Source: Simmondsia chinensis (Eukaryota > Streptophyta > Magnoliopsida > Caryophyllales > Simmondsiaceae). From it: a stretch of 64,000 nucleotides of DNA. Made by a program: the position numbers and the translations under genes. This document shows, piece after piece, positions 19,825 to 30,670 of the stretch. The first letter of the stretch is position 1; every line of letters begins with the position of its first letter. The stretch spans positions 6,019,001 through 6,083,000 of the forward strand of contig JAGTTD010000015.1 in assembly GCA_018398585.1 (NCBI GenBank). Reading direction: 5' to 3'. The notes under the pieces were generated by a model that worked only from the letters and a program-made list of their open reading frames with translations, did no database searches and was not told where the DNA came from.

Positions 19825-20965
19825 CTAAAACACCACCCTTTTTACATGGATGCACACTTTAATCTGCATTTCTTCCAAGTCTCTGAGTAGCTTAGGTTGA
19901 GAAGTGATCAGAACAGCTAAATTGCCCACTAACTTCCTGCTCAGTGCATCTGCAACTACATTTGCTTTTCCAGGATGATAATTAATGATCACATCATAGT
20001 CCTTGATCAATTCCAACCATCTCCTCTACCTCAAGTTCAACTCTTTCTGAGAAAACAAATATTTCAAGCTTTTGTGGTCTGTATAAATCTGGAAAGATCC
20101 TCCATAAAGGTAATGTCTCCAGATCTTTAAAGCGAATATCACCGCCGCAGACTCCAAGTCATGCGTTGGATAATTCTTTACATGAAGCTTTAATTGTTGG
20201 GACGCATAGGCTATCACCTTCTCATCCTGCATTAACAAACAACCTAGCCCTTTCTTTGAAGCGTCACTGTAAATGACAAAGTTGCCCTCATCCATAGGTA
20301 TGGCAAGTACAGGAGCGCATACTAACCTCTTCTTCAACTCTTGAAAGCTTCCTTCACATTCATCGGTCCATTCAAACTTTACTCCTTTTTGAGTCAAACG
20401 GGTGAGGGCAAGTGCAATCTGCGAAAACCCCTTAATGAATCTTTTACAGTAACCTGCCAGTCCCAAGAAGCTTCGAATCTCTGTTGCATTTGTAGGTGGA
20501 TTCCATCCCAATACTGCTTCAACCTTTCTTGGGTCCACTAAGATCCCATATTTGGATATCACAAGGCTTAAGAATGCCACTCTATCAAGCCAAAATTCAC
20601 ACATACTCAACTTGGCATACAACCGGTGCTCATGCAGGGTTTGCAATACCATCTTCAGATGTTCCTCGTGCTCTTCCCTACTCTTAGAGTAGATCAGTAT
20701 GTCATCTATGAATAAGACAATGAATCGATCCAAGTATGGTCGAAATACCCTGTTCATCAAATCCATAAAAGCAGCAGGTGCATTCGTCGGCCCAAACGAC
20801 ATAACTAAAAATTCATAATGGCCATACTTGGTTCGAAAAGCAGTCTTAGCCACATCCTTCTCTTTGATCTTTAGTTGATGATAACCAGATCGTAGGTCAA
20901 TCTTAGAAAAGACCTTAGCACCTTGAAGTTGATCAAACAAGTCATCAATTCACGGCAAGGGGTAC
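19825..20965 (-). pseudogene. Ty3/gypsy reverse transcriptase-RNase H
   Basis: The RT frame (20940-20026) shows [20 protein letters not shown], then FMDLMNRVF, then the catalytic [11 protein letters not shown] (Y/F-I-D-D form). RNase H follows: [44 protein letters not shown] and [14 protein letters not shown]. Tether-type sequence ELIKDYDVIINYHPGKANVV then ADALSR continues at 20016-19825. A stop (TGA) stands just upstream of the FDQLQG start, where active elements have RIDDLFDQL. Confidence 0.88.
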
Positions 20966-21441
20966 TTATTCTTAATAGTCACCTTATTCAATTCTCTGTA
21001 GTCAATGTACAACCTCGTACTGCCATCCTTCTTCTTCATGAACAATACTGGAGCGCCCCATGGCGAGACACTTGGTTAGATGAAGCCTTTATCTAAGAAT
21101 TCCTGGAGTTGTACCTTTAAGTCTTGTAGTTCAGAGGGAGCCATTCTATAAGGAGCTTTGGATATGGGTCCACTATCAGGTACTAGATCAATTTCAAACT
21201 CGATTTCCCTACTTAGAGGTAAACCGTGCAAGTCTTCTGGAAAGACCTCACGAAATTCCCTAACAATGGGAATACCATCCTACTTCACGTCGTTCCTCCT
21301 ACTGTCAAATACGTGACAAAGGAATCCTCGACATCCCTTCCTCAGGGACCTTCTAGCATTTGGGGCTGAAGTCATCCTAGTAGAAGTCTTAGAGTCCTTA
21401 CTTCCTAGAGGAGGATTTAAACCATTCCCATGATAAGAAAA
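20966..21441 (-). pseudogene. Protease-RT linker and N-terminal RT of Ty3/gypsy element, broken
   Basis: Minus-strand sequence between the protease frame and the RT palm contains recognisable RT N-terminal phrases in fragments (for example a [17 protein letters not shown] region near 20985-21045 and APYRMAP near 21140-21150), interrupted by stops. Nothing else lies here. Confidence 0.6.
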
Positions 21442-22737
21442 CTATGGATTGTTAGGAATCTGAAACACTACCCTTTTTCTAAAACAGTCTAAATGTGCGT
21501 GGTAAGAAGACAACCAATTGATCCCTAAAATCACATCAAATTCCTCCATATCCAAGAGTATTAGGTCTGCCACTAACTTCATATCGCCTATCGTAATCAC
21601 ACAGTCCTCACACGCAAGATCAGCAATCACTTCATACCCCACTAGGGTTGTCACACAGAAGGGTTCATCCAGTAGTTTCGACTCACAAGTCCACTTAGAG
21701 GCAAACTTCTTAGTCACAAAACAGTGGGAGGCCCCGGTGTCAAATAATACATGCGCATTAGTAGAATTGATAGAAAGGGTACCTGTCACCGCACGGTCAC
21801 TAGCAGTCTCGTCTTTCTGGATCATAGCAAAAACTCTGGCGTTATCCTGAGGTCCCTGTCTGTCATTACTGGTTCTATTCTTAGTACCCTTCTTGAGAGG
21901 ACAATTACGGGCTATGTGTCCTTTCTCCTTACACCCGAAGCACACCCCTAACTTTCTGTAGCATTCACCAGAATGTTCCTTACCACAGTGTTTGCATCTT
22001 CTGAATCCAGTGTTAGAGTTCTCTGGATTCTTTGTACGAAACTTGTTGTCATTGCCACTAGACCGGTTAGGCTTTTCTCCCTGAAATTTGCCGTCTGATG
22101 GCCTTTTCTTGGTAGCATATTCCTGCCTTTCAAACTTTAGATCTGCTTCAACCTTTAAAGCACGTTCAAGGACCTCCTTATATCTCTCGAAGATGACACT
22201 TGACAGACGCCTCCTAATGCGAGGAAGCAATCCCCTTTCAAACCTGTTCGCTTTACTTGTCTCTAATGCCATGATGCTTGGGCTAACACGTCCCAATTCA
22301 TGAAACTTGTTAGCATATTGCAACACCGTCATCTGCTGTCCTTGTCTTAGATTATAGAATTCATTTTCTCTTGTCATTCTCAGCGCTTCAGGGAAGAACT
22401 AGTTGTAGAAGGTCTCTTTAAACTTCTCCCAACCCAAAGGGTTAGTCGCTTTCTGATTTGCTACCTTGAATGTAGTCCACCAGAACTTTGCATTCCCCTT
22501 AAAATATGGGGTGGCTGCTTGAACCTTATCATCGTTGACTTTTGACATTGCCTCAAACAAGGTCTCCATCTCTCGTATACATTTTTCAGCTTCTAGAGGG
22601 TCATCTGCTCCTTCAAACTTTAGGGCCCATAACTTTGACAACGTTTCAAAGGAAGTCTCTTCAATGCATCGAGTGAGAGGAGGCATAGCTTGAACTTGTT
22701 GTTGATATTGCAAGAGATTAACCATGAGCTGGTGCAT
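21442..22737 (-). pseudogene. Ty3/gypsy gag with zinc knuckle and aspartic protease
   Basis: Two frames (22737-22399 and 22377-21442) make one gag region split by an in-frame stop near 22396. The first has the capsid-type segment FEGADDPLEAEKCIREMETL then F...NDDKVQAATPYFKG. The second continues with MTRENEFYNLRQGQQMTVLQ. It has a CCHC knuckle CFGCKEKGHIARNC and then the protease motif HVLFDTGASHCFV (D-T-G) with later DVILGINWLSSYHAHLDC. Domain order gag-PR fits Ty3 elements. Confidence 0.87.
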
Positions 22738-23274
22738 TATTGCAACAACAAACTGATTCGAGGAATCACCCGAGTTCTGGCCGTTTCAACCAGTGGGTCT
22801 GTTCGGCAGTGGGACACGTTCCTCATCAGGGTGCTCCTTTTCTGTATCATTCTCCGATTCACTAAGGTGTTCCGCTTCTATTTCATTTTCCGATTCACTA
22901 GGGTGCTCCTCGATCGGGGGTGGAGTCCTGCTTTTTCTTTTCAGGGTTCTCTTTCTCTTCAAAGATACCAATATTTTGCTTCTGTCATTCATCTTCACCT
23001 TTACCCTAATCACATAAGAAACCATGTTGTTAAACAACTTCTAAACCCCCAATATAGTTGAAGTTACTAATTCAAATAGTCAACTATATTTTCTCAACCT
23101 TAATAAACCAAGTTCTCATATTATTAGTTAAATTTCCCAAGGTCCATAACCTAATGCTCTCACTTCAACACTTAAATTTCTTAATAACCTAGGGTTCTCA
23201 TCCTAACACTCAAATTTTTCAAAATTCATAACCTAGTGTTCAGATCTTTAAATTTCTCCAAAATTCATAAACCG
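22738..23274 (-). other. Leader between PBS and gag of the Ty3/gypsy element
   Basis: About 540 bp on the minus strand between the PBS and the gag start. An 83-codon minus frame (23037-22786) is rich in Ser, Glu and Asp with repeated HLSESEND/HPSESEN phrases. This could be the true gag N-terminus or coding sequence just before it. Confidence 0.45.
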
Positions 23275-23287
23275 GGCTCTGAAACCA
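23275..23287 (-). other. Primer-binding site of the Ty3/gypsy element
   Basis: Minus strand TGGTTTCAGAGCC, six bases inside the 5' LTR edge. It matches the tRNA-Met PBS consensus TGGTATCAGAGC with one change. Confidence 0.75.
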
Positions 23288-23292
23288 TTTTA

Positions 23293-25085
23293 TTTAACAC
23301 CCCCAAACGTTAGTATTGAATAGGTTCAAGCCAAAGGGCGCTACACGGCCGTACTATAAAGAATCCCCTTATTATAGTACGAAGCCCGCATATTTCCAAT
23401 CAAAACCGTTCTTATATTATATAAAACATAGTCCCAAATCCATCAAACTAACATATTAATACTAGTAGAGCGGAAGCTTAAAATTACAACATCCTAGATA
23501 GTCTTTGATCTGCTACCACAAAATTTATTTATTATTTAACTACGCAAAATAAACTAATTCTCGAGATAGTAAGCCGCTTCATCATTCCTTCCTTCAAGAA
23601 TTTGCCATGGGTTACTAATCTGGAAAAATATACGAATTGGGTGAGCAAACAACACGCTCAGTAAGTATATTACACTCCCTACCCGGATCAGACATATCAT
23701 TAAAAATGGATAAAATCCCAATTGAAAACCAGTAAAATCGATTTAACAGAAAAATTCACATTATGGTAGCACATATCTCTTATTTACAAGAGCTCTTTTG
23801 GTAAAACTTACAGACGAAATGAAAACTACGGTCGGTATTATTCCCGCCACAGGGTCAGAAATCGACGTTCACATTTCACATATTCGAACGGGTTCTAAGT
23901 CGACAGATCCGCTAGGATCAAACATAGATCTATGTGCCGGTATTATTCCCACGACAGGGTCACAGATCGACTTTCACATTTCATATTTCACATTCTATCA
24001 TCGATAGACCTCGAAAGGTCAACGTAGTTATCTGTAAGCTTTTGTTATGAAAATCTTTCAACGTAAATTACAAGTTCACAACAATTTCTTTCACATAATC
24101 ATTCTTTTAAAATTTACACATCTAAACATCAAATCCACGTATAAATCAGTACATCTCAAATCATAAGAGTAGAAATTTCTCTCAAAATTCACGTATAAAT
24201 CAACATTTACAATTTCTGTCAAAATTCACATATTTCAACATTAACTCAACGTATAAATCAATATAACTCAAATCATAAGAGTAGAAATCACATTGTTAGC
24301 CAAGTATAGATGCCTGAACCTATTTTAACAAACTAACAAATTATTCAAATATAAGTCTTATCAAACCATGTAAAGCATAATTTTTTTAATATTTTACAAA
24401 CAAGTAAGGGGAGTAGTATACTTACTTTCACTAGCTTAAATCCAAGGTTTAACTCTTAAGAGGCGGCGGCACCAGCGAGGCGACGGCACCGGCACCAGCG
24501 AGGAGAGAGAGAGAGAGTCGTGAGGCTGACAGAGAAAGAAAAACCGAGAGGAGAGAGAGAGTTGTGGGGTGAGTGGTGTAAGGTTGAAGGGTTGAGGGTT
24601 AGGGGTATTTATAGGCCCGGAGGTCAGGCGGTACAGTGGTGAGAAGATGGTACAGAGGTGGTCGGACGGTACCGTGGTGGTGGGAGGCGGCACCGAGCTC
24701 GAGCAGTACCGGCGTGGTTCAAGCGGTACCAGGGTGGTCGGACGGTATCGGGGTGGTCGGAGTAGTACCGCGGTGGTAGGGACGGTGTTGTCATGGGAGG
24801 GCGACAATAGCGGTACCGGTGATGCCGTGAGGTGTGAGGACGGTAGTCGGCGCCGGTGAGGACGAAAGAGGAGAGAGAGAGAAGCGTGAGGGAGAGAGAG
24901 ACGCAAGGGGGGTTTATTATTATTTTTTATATTTTTTTCTTTTTCTGGTTTTTTATATTTTATTATTTTATTTATTTAGTTTTTTTTAACCTAATCGAAA
25001 TAATAGTGAGTTTTAACCTAATTTAAATACCCTAAGTTTCACATATTGTACTATTGAATCTAATTTAATTAGGATGGATATTACA
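23293..25085 (-). repeat. Ty3/gypsy 5' LTR (right copy)
   Basis: Nearly collinear with the left LTR: the same CCCCCAAAC start, the ATTATTCCCGCCACAGGGTC block, GA tracts and the TTTAATTAGGATGGATATTA end. The two LTRs differ by many substitutions and small indels, so the insertion is not recent. A 156-codon minus frame in it (24906-24436) is low-complexity LTR sequence. Confidence 0.88.
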
Positions 25086-25244
25086 TCTCTCAACTCTTTC
25101 TCAATCTTAACTCAAACCCGAATAGTAACATGCAACCCTTGTGTACACCATACTAAAATCCTATCGTGTCATGGACCTCAATAGGATTGGCCTAGTCTTA
25201 TATCTTATAACAAGCTCCAATATAAACATACTCCAATTCTAACA
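25086..25244 (-). repeat. Old copia-type LTR, 5' part (split by Ty3 insertion)
   Basis: On the minus strand the LTR starts TGTTAGAATTGGAG at 25244. It shares GGCCAATCCTATTGAGGTCC/GGCCAATTCTATTTAGGTCC and GGGTTTGAGTTAAGA/GGGTTTGAGTTGAGA with the LTR at 52193. The remainder is at 16341-16527. Confidence 0.7.
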
Positions 25245-25614
25245 AAACTTGAAACTGTCTTAATTTTGTGCATGTAATATACATTACTTTGATATACTTT
25301 GAAGTGATGTCTCGGGAGTCGGCTCCGAAAATAATGCAGAAAAATAAAAAAATAAAAAAATTACAGCTGGAAAAAAAATATTTCCATATCTACTGTTGAA
25401 CCGCGTTTTTTAAAAACGGTTTACTTCAGATTAAACCGCGTTTGGTAAACCGCGTTCCAAAAAGGCAGTTAATAATGAAATTAACCGCGTTTACTAAACG
25501 CAGTTTATATTAACCGTGTTTAGTAAAATGAACCGCGTTTACTAAGCGCGGTTCATTGTCAGCATTTATTAAATTTGAGTTGTAGTGGTTTTAGTTACAA
25601 AACTTTTGCACCAA

Positions 25615-25686
25615 TGTCTTGTTCGCGTAATGGTCATGGTTATTAAATGACAAATGCTTGACATGGGTTCGATTCCCACTTAATGC
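25615..25686 (+). repeat. tRNA-like segment inside the AACCGCG element
   Basis: GGTTCGATTCC at 25666-25676 is an exact match to the RNA polymerase III box B consensus. A box A-like GCGTAATGGTCATGG lies about 40 bp upstream. The segment has tRNA-like spacing but I cannot fold a full cloverleaf, so this is a tRNA-derived remnant and not a gene. Confidence 0.45.
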
Positions 25687-26206
25687 AATATTTTTTAATT
25701 TTGGGAGAAATTTTTTAAGTTTTTTCTTGTGTATTATGTTAAATATATTTTTTAATGGCAAATGCTCATGAATTTTTATTTAAGTATATATATACACATA
25801 ATTTACCCATAGGTACCCTTCAAAATACTTATCTTGGGAGATACAATTAATTATACCTAATGAATAATATTAAATATTGTTTATTTTAAGAGAAAAATAA
25901 AAATAATTAATTATATTATATGTTAGTAGTCTTACTATTTTTATTTTAATATACACAAATTACTAATGTGTACTTATGCACCAATTCTTATTTAACTTTT
26001 TTTGTAATATTTTTGCTTGCATAAAAAATATATAATTTCTTATATGTAATAGTTAAAAACTAAACATACAATTTTAAAATTATTTTTAAACTCTTACGAG
26101 TCTCAAATTTGTATTTACCTTTTAAAATTATTTTTTATTATGAGCCTCAAATTTATTATTTTAAAATGCAATAAACCGCGTCCATAAGATGCTGTTTTAT
26201 CAAGAA

Positions 26207-26233
26207 TAAACCGCGTCTTAAAGACGCGGTTTA
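26207..26233. repeat. Near-perfect hairpin, 13-bp arms
   Basis: TAAACCGCGTCTT, one A, then AAGACGCGGTTTA. It lies in the right subterminal array of the element. Confidence 0.85.
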
Positions 26234-26411
26234 TGTATGATAAAACTGCTACTATAAAGACGCGGTTTACATGGAAAATAAACGCTTTAATTTAACGCGG
26301 TTTACTATAGCCGCATTTTGTAAAAGCGGTTCAACAGAAGAAATAGAAATATTTTTTTTCCAACATTATTTTCTTATTTTTTTATTTTTCAGCATTATTT
26401 TCGGAACCGAC

Positions 26412-26744
26412 TTTATACTTCGGATGGTAGCATAAAGTGTATCAACCACTTGTGTAAAAAAAAAGTGTATCACCCATTTGAACAACAAGAATTAAATTTT
26501 CCACACTTTTTATTTAGTTATGATCATTGAAAATGTTATATATTACAAAATATCTTTATTTATTCATAAAATTAATAAATTATATATTAGATTATAGTAT
26601 CTCACTTCACTTGTGTAACCAAAGTTGTGGACTAAATTTGTGGATTAAATAATTAATACACTCAATCTGAAGGTACTATTATATATAGATTATTCTTATC
26701 GTTATGTGGGTTCCATTGTAATACATAAGAGAATAATTCTAAAA
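26412..26744. other. AT-rich spacer
   Basis: No ORF and no defined repeat; AT-rich throughout. Confidence 0.4.
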
Positions 26745-27136
26745 TACGGATAGATTAGAAAAAAAAATGAAATTCGGTTAATTTTGACTTGTATTTGATG
26801 GTGCTACATGTAGTAGTAGTAGTAAAAACTATGGTACATAATAAAAAATAATATTTAAGTCAATAGTTTGGGAGTTAAAGTGATAAAGTTTGCAAAATAT
26901 AAAATACATTATTGAATTTACGTATGAATATGGTTATTTTTAACTAATCTTTTTGTTTTTATTCAAAAAAAAAAAAAATAGGAATACGTGTTATAAAACG
27001 TGTATTATAAGGATGGCATAAAAAACGAATATTTTACTGTATTATTGGAAATCATACGTAAATGCTCTTTTTAAACGAAAAAATATGAATACGTGTTTAA
27101 TACGGTAATTATATGTATATTTCACTAATTAACTAT
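26745..27136 (+). repeat. Interspersed repeat, copy A (pair with 48.44-48.84 kb)
   Basis: Shares with 48440-48840 a run of blocks in the same order: TTGTATTTGATGGTGCTAC/TTGTATTTGATAGTGTTAC, GTGATAAAGTTTGCAAAATA, TTTTTAACTAATCTTTTTG/TTTTCAACTAATCTTTTGC, ATACGTGTTATAAAACGTGT/ATACGTGTTGTAAAACGTGT and ATACGTGTTTAATACG/ATACATATTTAATACG. It contains ACGTGT and ACGTAA motifs. The class is unknown. Confidence 0.6.
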
Positions 27137-27536
27137 AGTTAGGACAAGCCTAAGAATTTACTTAAGTTTAATATCTTTACAACTTTTCTGAGGTGATGCA
27201 TGAATGATGTTTACATTTAAAATAATAATAATTCGTGTAGTATAATTGTTTGAAGGCGAAAAATGATGTGGTTACCTTAACAAAAAGTAGATTGTCTATT
27301 GTATAGAAATTAAGTATAGTACAGTATCATAACATTGGGCAACATAATTTTATGGGGTTATATAATGAACTTGCTTGTGTATATTTTTTTGTAAAAGGTA
27401 AAATTTAAGGCCGATCCATCGTTTATATGTATGTTTATAAATATAATGTTTGCAGTAGACTTTAACGTCGCATTGCATGTTGGCTTTTCACCACACAACC
27501 AGTCGATTGTTGGCTTCTTTTGCTGTTGTTGTACCA
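27137..27536. other. AT-rich spacer
   Basis: No supported gene. Open frames at 27358-27661 overlap the SINE tail and are not genes. Confidence 0.4.
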
Positions 27537-27703
27537 ACAACAACAACAACAGTCCCAGTACTACGAAGGCTCCCACAAAAGGGGGGTCGGGGATGTACGC
27601 AGCCTTCCCCCTTGAGGGTGTTACCATGAAGAGAGATTGTTTCCGAGGAACCCCAACCTGAAGAACGTGTCATCTTGGAAGCGTTTAACTTGGAAATATG
27701 AGA
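27537..27703 (-). mobile_element. 5S-rRNA/Au chimeric SINE (copy 2), diverged
   Basis: Minus strand: starts CCAAGTTAAACGCTTCCAAG, a decayed form of the 5S segment. It continues CAGGTTGGGGTTCCTCGGAA, TAACACCCTCAAGGGGGAAG and GCTGCGTACATCCCCGACCC, and ends ACTGGGACTGTTGTTGTTGT. The (GTT)n tail is the hallmark of Au-type SINEs. The body is the same as in the copies at 2.6 and 56.4 kb. Confidence 0.65.
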
Positions 27704-27853
27704 GCAACATAGAATTAGAAACAAACAAAAAGAACTAAAAGAGAGATGAGCAAACAAGCAAGAATAGCCTTGGACATTCCCCAAAAAATTGAAAGGCCTT
27801 GGCTGTCAAGTTTCAACTGCTAAACACCAAACTCAAACAAACATTAGGGAAAT

Positions 27854-28662
27854 ATGTACATGGAAGTTGCAGAGGTAGTTTGGAGGGGAAAAGTATGGCC
27901 GATTGTTAGTGTTAATGGTGGAAGACGTGGACAGTGGGTTGATATCGGGACTGATGGACAACGCCTGGATGAGATAACGAAGGAACACCCAAGTAAAGTG
28001 GAGAACCTATCAAGGAGGATTGATGATGTTGATAGGCTGGCCACCATTGCCAAGACATAGGAAGGAAATGAAGAGGACCAGCCTCGAACATATGCTGATG
28101 TTGTTGAAGGGGCTACAGGCCAACAAGCTCAGGAGAAGGGCAAGAATGTAGCTGTGGAAGAGGAAGGTGGGAATATGGCAAAGACAATGGGTGAGTCGTA
28201 GGAACAGAGAGATCATGGGATAACAAATAGTAAAGAGAGCCACCGAAGACTTTTTGTTGACTTCCTCCCTTGGAGCATGGATCACACATGGCTGCGTCAT
28301 TTGTTTAGAAGCTTTGGGGAAGTAACAAGCACCTTCGTCTCTCGGAGAGAAGATTGAATAGTAACTTCCATTTTGGGTTCATTAGTTTTAGTGACAACCA
28401 GGTAGCAGTGAGAGCTATCAAGGAAATGAATGGTTTAATGATCAAAGACCACAAAATCCTTGTGAAGTTTGCACGGTTTGAGAGAAGGAAGAGAGGCATA
28501 TCATCGGCTGGAGGGGTGCTCGAACGTAAGAAGAGGAACAATAGGGGGCAGTGGTGTGATCGTGCTGGAGAAAATGGCTACCTGGGAAACGACCTCAATC
28601 AGGATGCAATAGCACCAAATAGCAGGGGAAGAACACCCGAGACGATCCGACCTCAAGATTGA
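27854..28662 (+). pseudogene. LINE ORF1 with RRM-like RNA-binding domain, broken
   Basis: Frames in sequence give VAEVVWRGKVWPIVSVNGGR at the N-terminus. A typical RRM follows: RRLFVDFLPWSMDHTWLRHL, then FRSFGEVTSTFVSRRED, then NFHFGFISFSDNQVAVRAIK and EMNGLMIKDHKILVKFARFE. These match RNP2 and RNP1 positions of plant L1 ORF1 proteins. Several in-frame stops and a frame change near 28340 break it. ORF1p binds element RNA in the active family. Confidence 0.7.
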
Positions 28663-29442
28663 GACCACCCTAAGGTGGTGCATGGAAGCTTAGCAGAAAC
28701 CAACATGGAGTGACTTGATCGTAACCTAACTTGTAGAACGATTGTGAAAACAACTATACAGGAAGCTTTGGATTGCCTAAGACAGAAAGGAATACAACAG
28801 GTGGAGGTCAGGGAGTTAGCAGATTATAGGATTCTATGGACGTCTCAAACTATAGAAGGCTAGGATAAAGACATGGACAGAGGCACAACCATTGATGATG
28901 CGCTCTACTTGGATCTCTATCACAGGTCTTCTTGTCCAAGGCTGAAAGGAAGATAATATTAAACTCATTGCTGAATGCTGAGGAAAGGTGGCTCATATTT
29001 ATAATTGCTTAGGACTGGGGAACACGCTAGAACATGCATGCGCACTGATTGATATAAACGTGTGGCACCCAATTGAGGAGAAGATAGTATTTTTTATACG
29101 ACAGGAAGAGTTTTCACTGGTAATCAAAGAGCATGAACCATGCAGGAGGGAGGACAATACTCTCAACAAGCCACTAATGGGGAACCCAACCATCCATATT
29201 TCTACTATTGAACCAGAGGAGGAGATGGGTGATGAATAGGAGTAGAGAGGAGGCGAAGACAATGAAGATAAGGAAGATGAGAGCTTCTCGGTCATTCCCA
29301 AGTCCTGAGCCTCCCTGACAATTGGAACCAGGAGGAACGACTTGAAAATTCAAACTTGCCGGTGCTAGGCACAGACCGAAGGATAGGTTGTAAAGATACT
29401 CCGAGTTCCGTGCATGCTTTGTCAGTACTGATAGATGGTTGT

Positions 29443-29480
<38 letters not shown>
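29443..29480 (+). repeat. Poly(G) tract, 38 nt
   Basis: Uninterrupted run of 38 G residues inside the LINE ORF1 tail. The length is at risk of sequencing or assembly error. Confidence 0.8.
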
Positions 29481-29482
<2 letters not shown>

Positions 29483-30349
29483 GGAAAATCATCACAGTGG
29501 CATGGCAACAGGGGAGTACACGAATCAGAAGAAGAATGCAAGGGGATGTGGGGCCCGAGGATGGAACGGAAAAGGAGTCACAACCCACATCAACCAACCA
29601 TGGAGGGCAATGGGCCAAAGCTATTAGGCCAAGATCAGGCTGGCACTATTGCAAACCAGGGGGGAGAGGTAAGTGGGTCCAATTATATGACTCATACCAA
29701 TCCAATCCATGAATAAGTAAACCCCAACACTTCACCTCCGTATTTGACTCTCCACCCTAATCCAGAGGCACGCTTACTCGCTACCCACTCCCTGACAAAC
29801 TTCCCTCAAACGATTCTCTCGCCATCACCAAGCTCAAACCCCCCACGCAGATGTTGCCGATCACTTGACCTTCATCACACAACTACAAACCTTTGCCAGG
29901 TAACCTAACCAAAGCAACGAAGGCATGGGACCTTGGAAAAAGACTCGGACTCGAATTCAAGGGCCCAGAGAGCGAAATCCATGAATTCATGACAACTATC
30001 TGTGAAGGAGGTCCGGATCTACCAAAAGGGAGAAGTGTAGACGAGGAAAGAAGAGATCTAAGCTAGCAACCTGAACCAAGGTACGCCTGTACAAATGAAA
30101 TTATGCACCTAGACTATTAGAGGATTTGGGGGAAGGGATAAAAAAAATAGGCATCAATTAGGAATCTGGTGCGTAAATGTCAACCATCAATTTTAGGGCT
30201 TATAGAGACGAAACATAGTATGGTGGAGAAACAAAGTATTATTAAATCATGGGCCCGGTAAAAGAATCCAGTGACACCGTTTGTTAGCTTCATGACTCAT
30301 CTGCACTGTACTCCACTACTTCGTTCACAAAGGCTGTATGGTCCCGAGC

Positions 30350-30670
30350 ACTTTAAAGTACAACCATTGACCACCTAATTTCCGGTGTTTGGAAGGGCTT
30401 GGCTCCACCTAAAGCGGAGTTGCTGGTCTGGATGGGTCTTCTAGGAAAAATGAACACTAAGGAAAGATTATGGAAGTTGGGTATTGTAGGGGAAGAAGAT
30501 AAATGGTGTCTACTTTACTAAGTGGAGGTGGAGAGTACTGATCATCTATTCTTGAGGTGCTACTGTTGCTGGTCCGTCTGGGGTGTCTGTTTTGAGTGGT
30601 GGAGTTTGAAGAATAAAGGACTTCTACAAACAATGGCTTACGTGCCATGTAGGGGGAAAGTTCGAAAATA
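30350..30670 (+). pseudogene. LINE C-terminal zf-RVT region, broken
   Basis: Frame with DHLISGVWKGLAPPKAELLV then WMGLLGKMNTKERLWKLGIV and DHLFLRCYCCWSVWGV. It is closely similar to the C-terminus of the minus-strand LINE at 40.65-41.96 kb (CGAWKGLAPPKVEILVWM then GKMNTRKRLWNLGI). The CPLC cysteines of the knuckle are replaced and a stop lies in that spot. Confidence 0.7.

Larger units (their letters stand above)
16528..25085 (-). mobile_element. Ty3/gypsy retrotransposon, chromovirus (Tekay/Del-like), degenerate
   Basis: Two LTRs of about 1.8 kb (16528-18329 and 23293-25085) flank about 4.96 kb with gag, protease, RT-RNase H and integrase on the minus strand in Ty3 order. Near-matching 5-bp flanks TCCCT (16523-16527) and TCTCT (25086-25090) are the target-site duplication. 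It is inserted into an older copia-type LTR. Stops in gag, pol and integrase make it non-autonomous. Clade placement rests on the integrase C-terminus (VFHVCQLRKYISDPYHV), which resembles Tekay/Del elements. Confidence 0.9.
25317..26411. mobile_element. 1.1 kb inverted-repeat element with AACCGCG arrays
   Basis: Ends AGTCGGCTCCGAAAATAATG and, reversed, AGTCGGTTCCGAAAATAATG. The inverted repeat continues about 90 bp to GTTGAACCGC/GCGGTTCAAC. Subterminal regions on both sides carry many copies of AAACCGCG or CGCGGTTT (25395-25555 and 26165-26335). The centre is AT-rich and has a tRNA-like box B segment. There is no coding frame and no clear target-site duplication. The superfamily is undetermined; the architecture resembles a MITE or foldback derivative with subterminal transposase-binding repeats. 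Confidence 0.75.

Noticed and set aside
24436..24906. 156-codon Pro/Ser/Leu-rich minus-strand frame
   Set aside because: It lies wholly within the Ty3/gypsy LTR and results from GC-rich GGTACCG repeats.
25615..25686. A functional tRNA gene
   Set aside because: Box B fits, but I cannot pair acceptor and anticodon stems into a cloverleaf.
29292..29716. Poly-Gly/poly-Pro proteins around the G run
   Set aside because: Translation of the 38-nt G tract inside a broken LINE ORF1.
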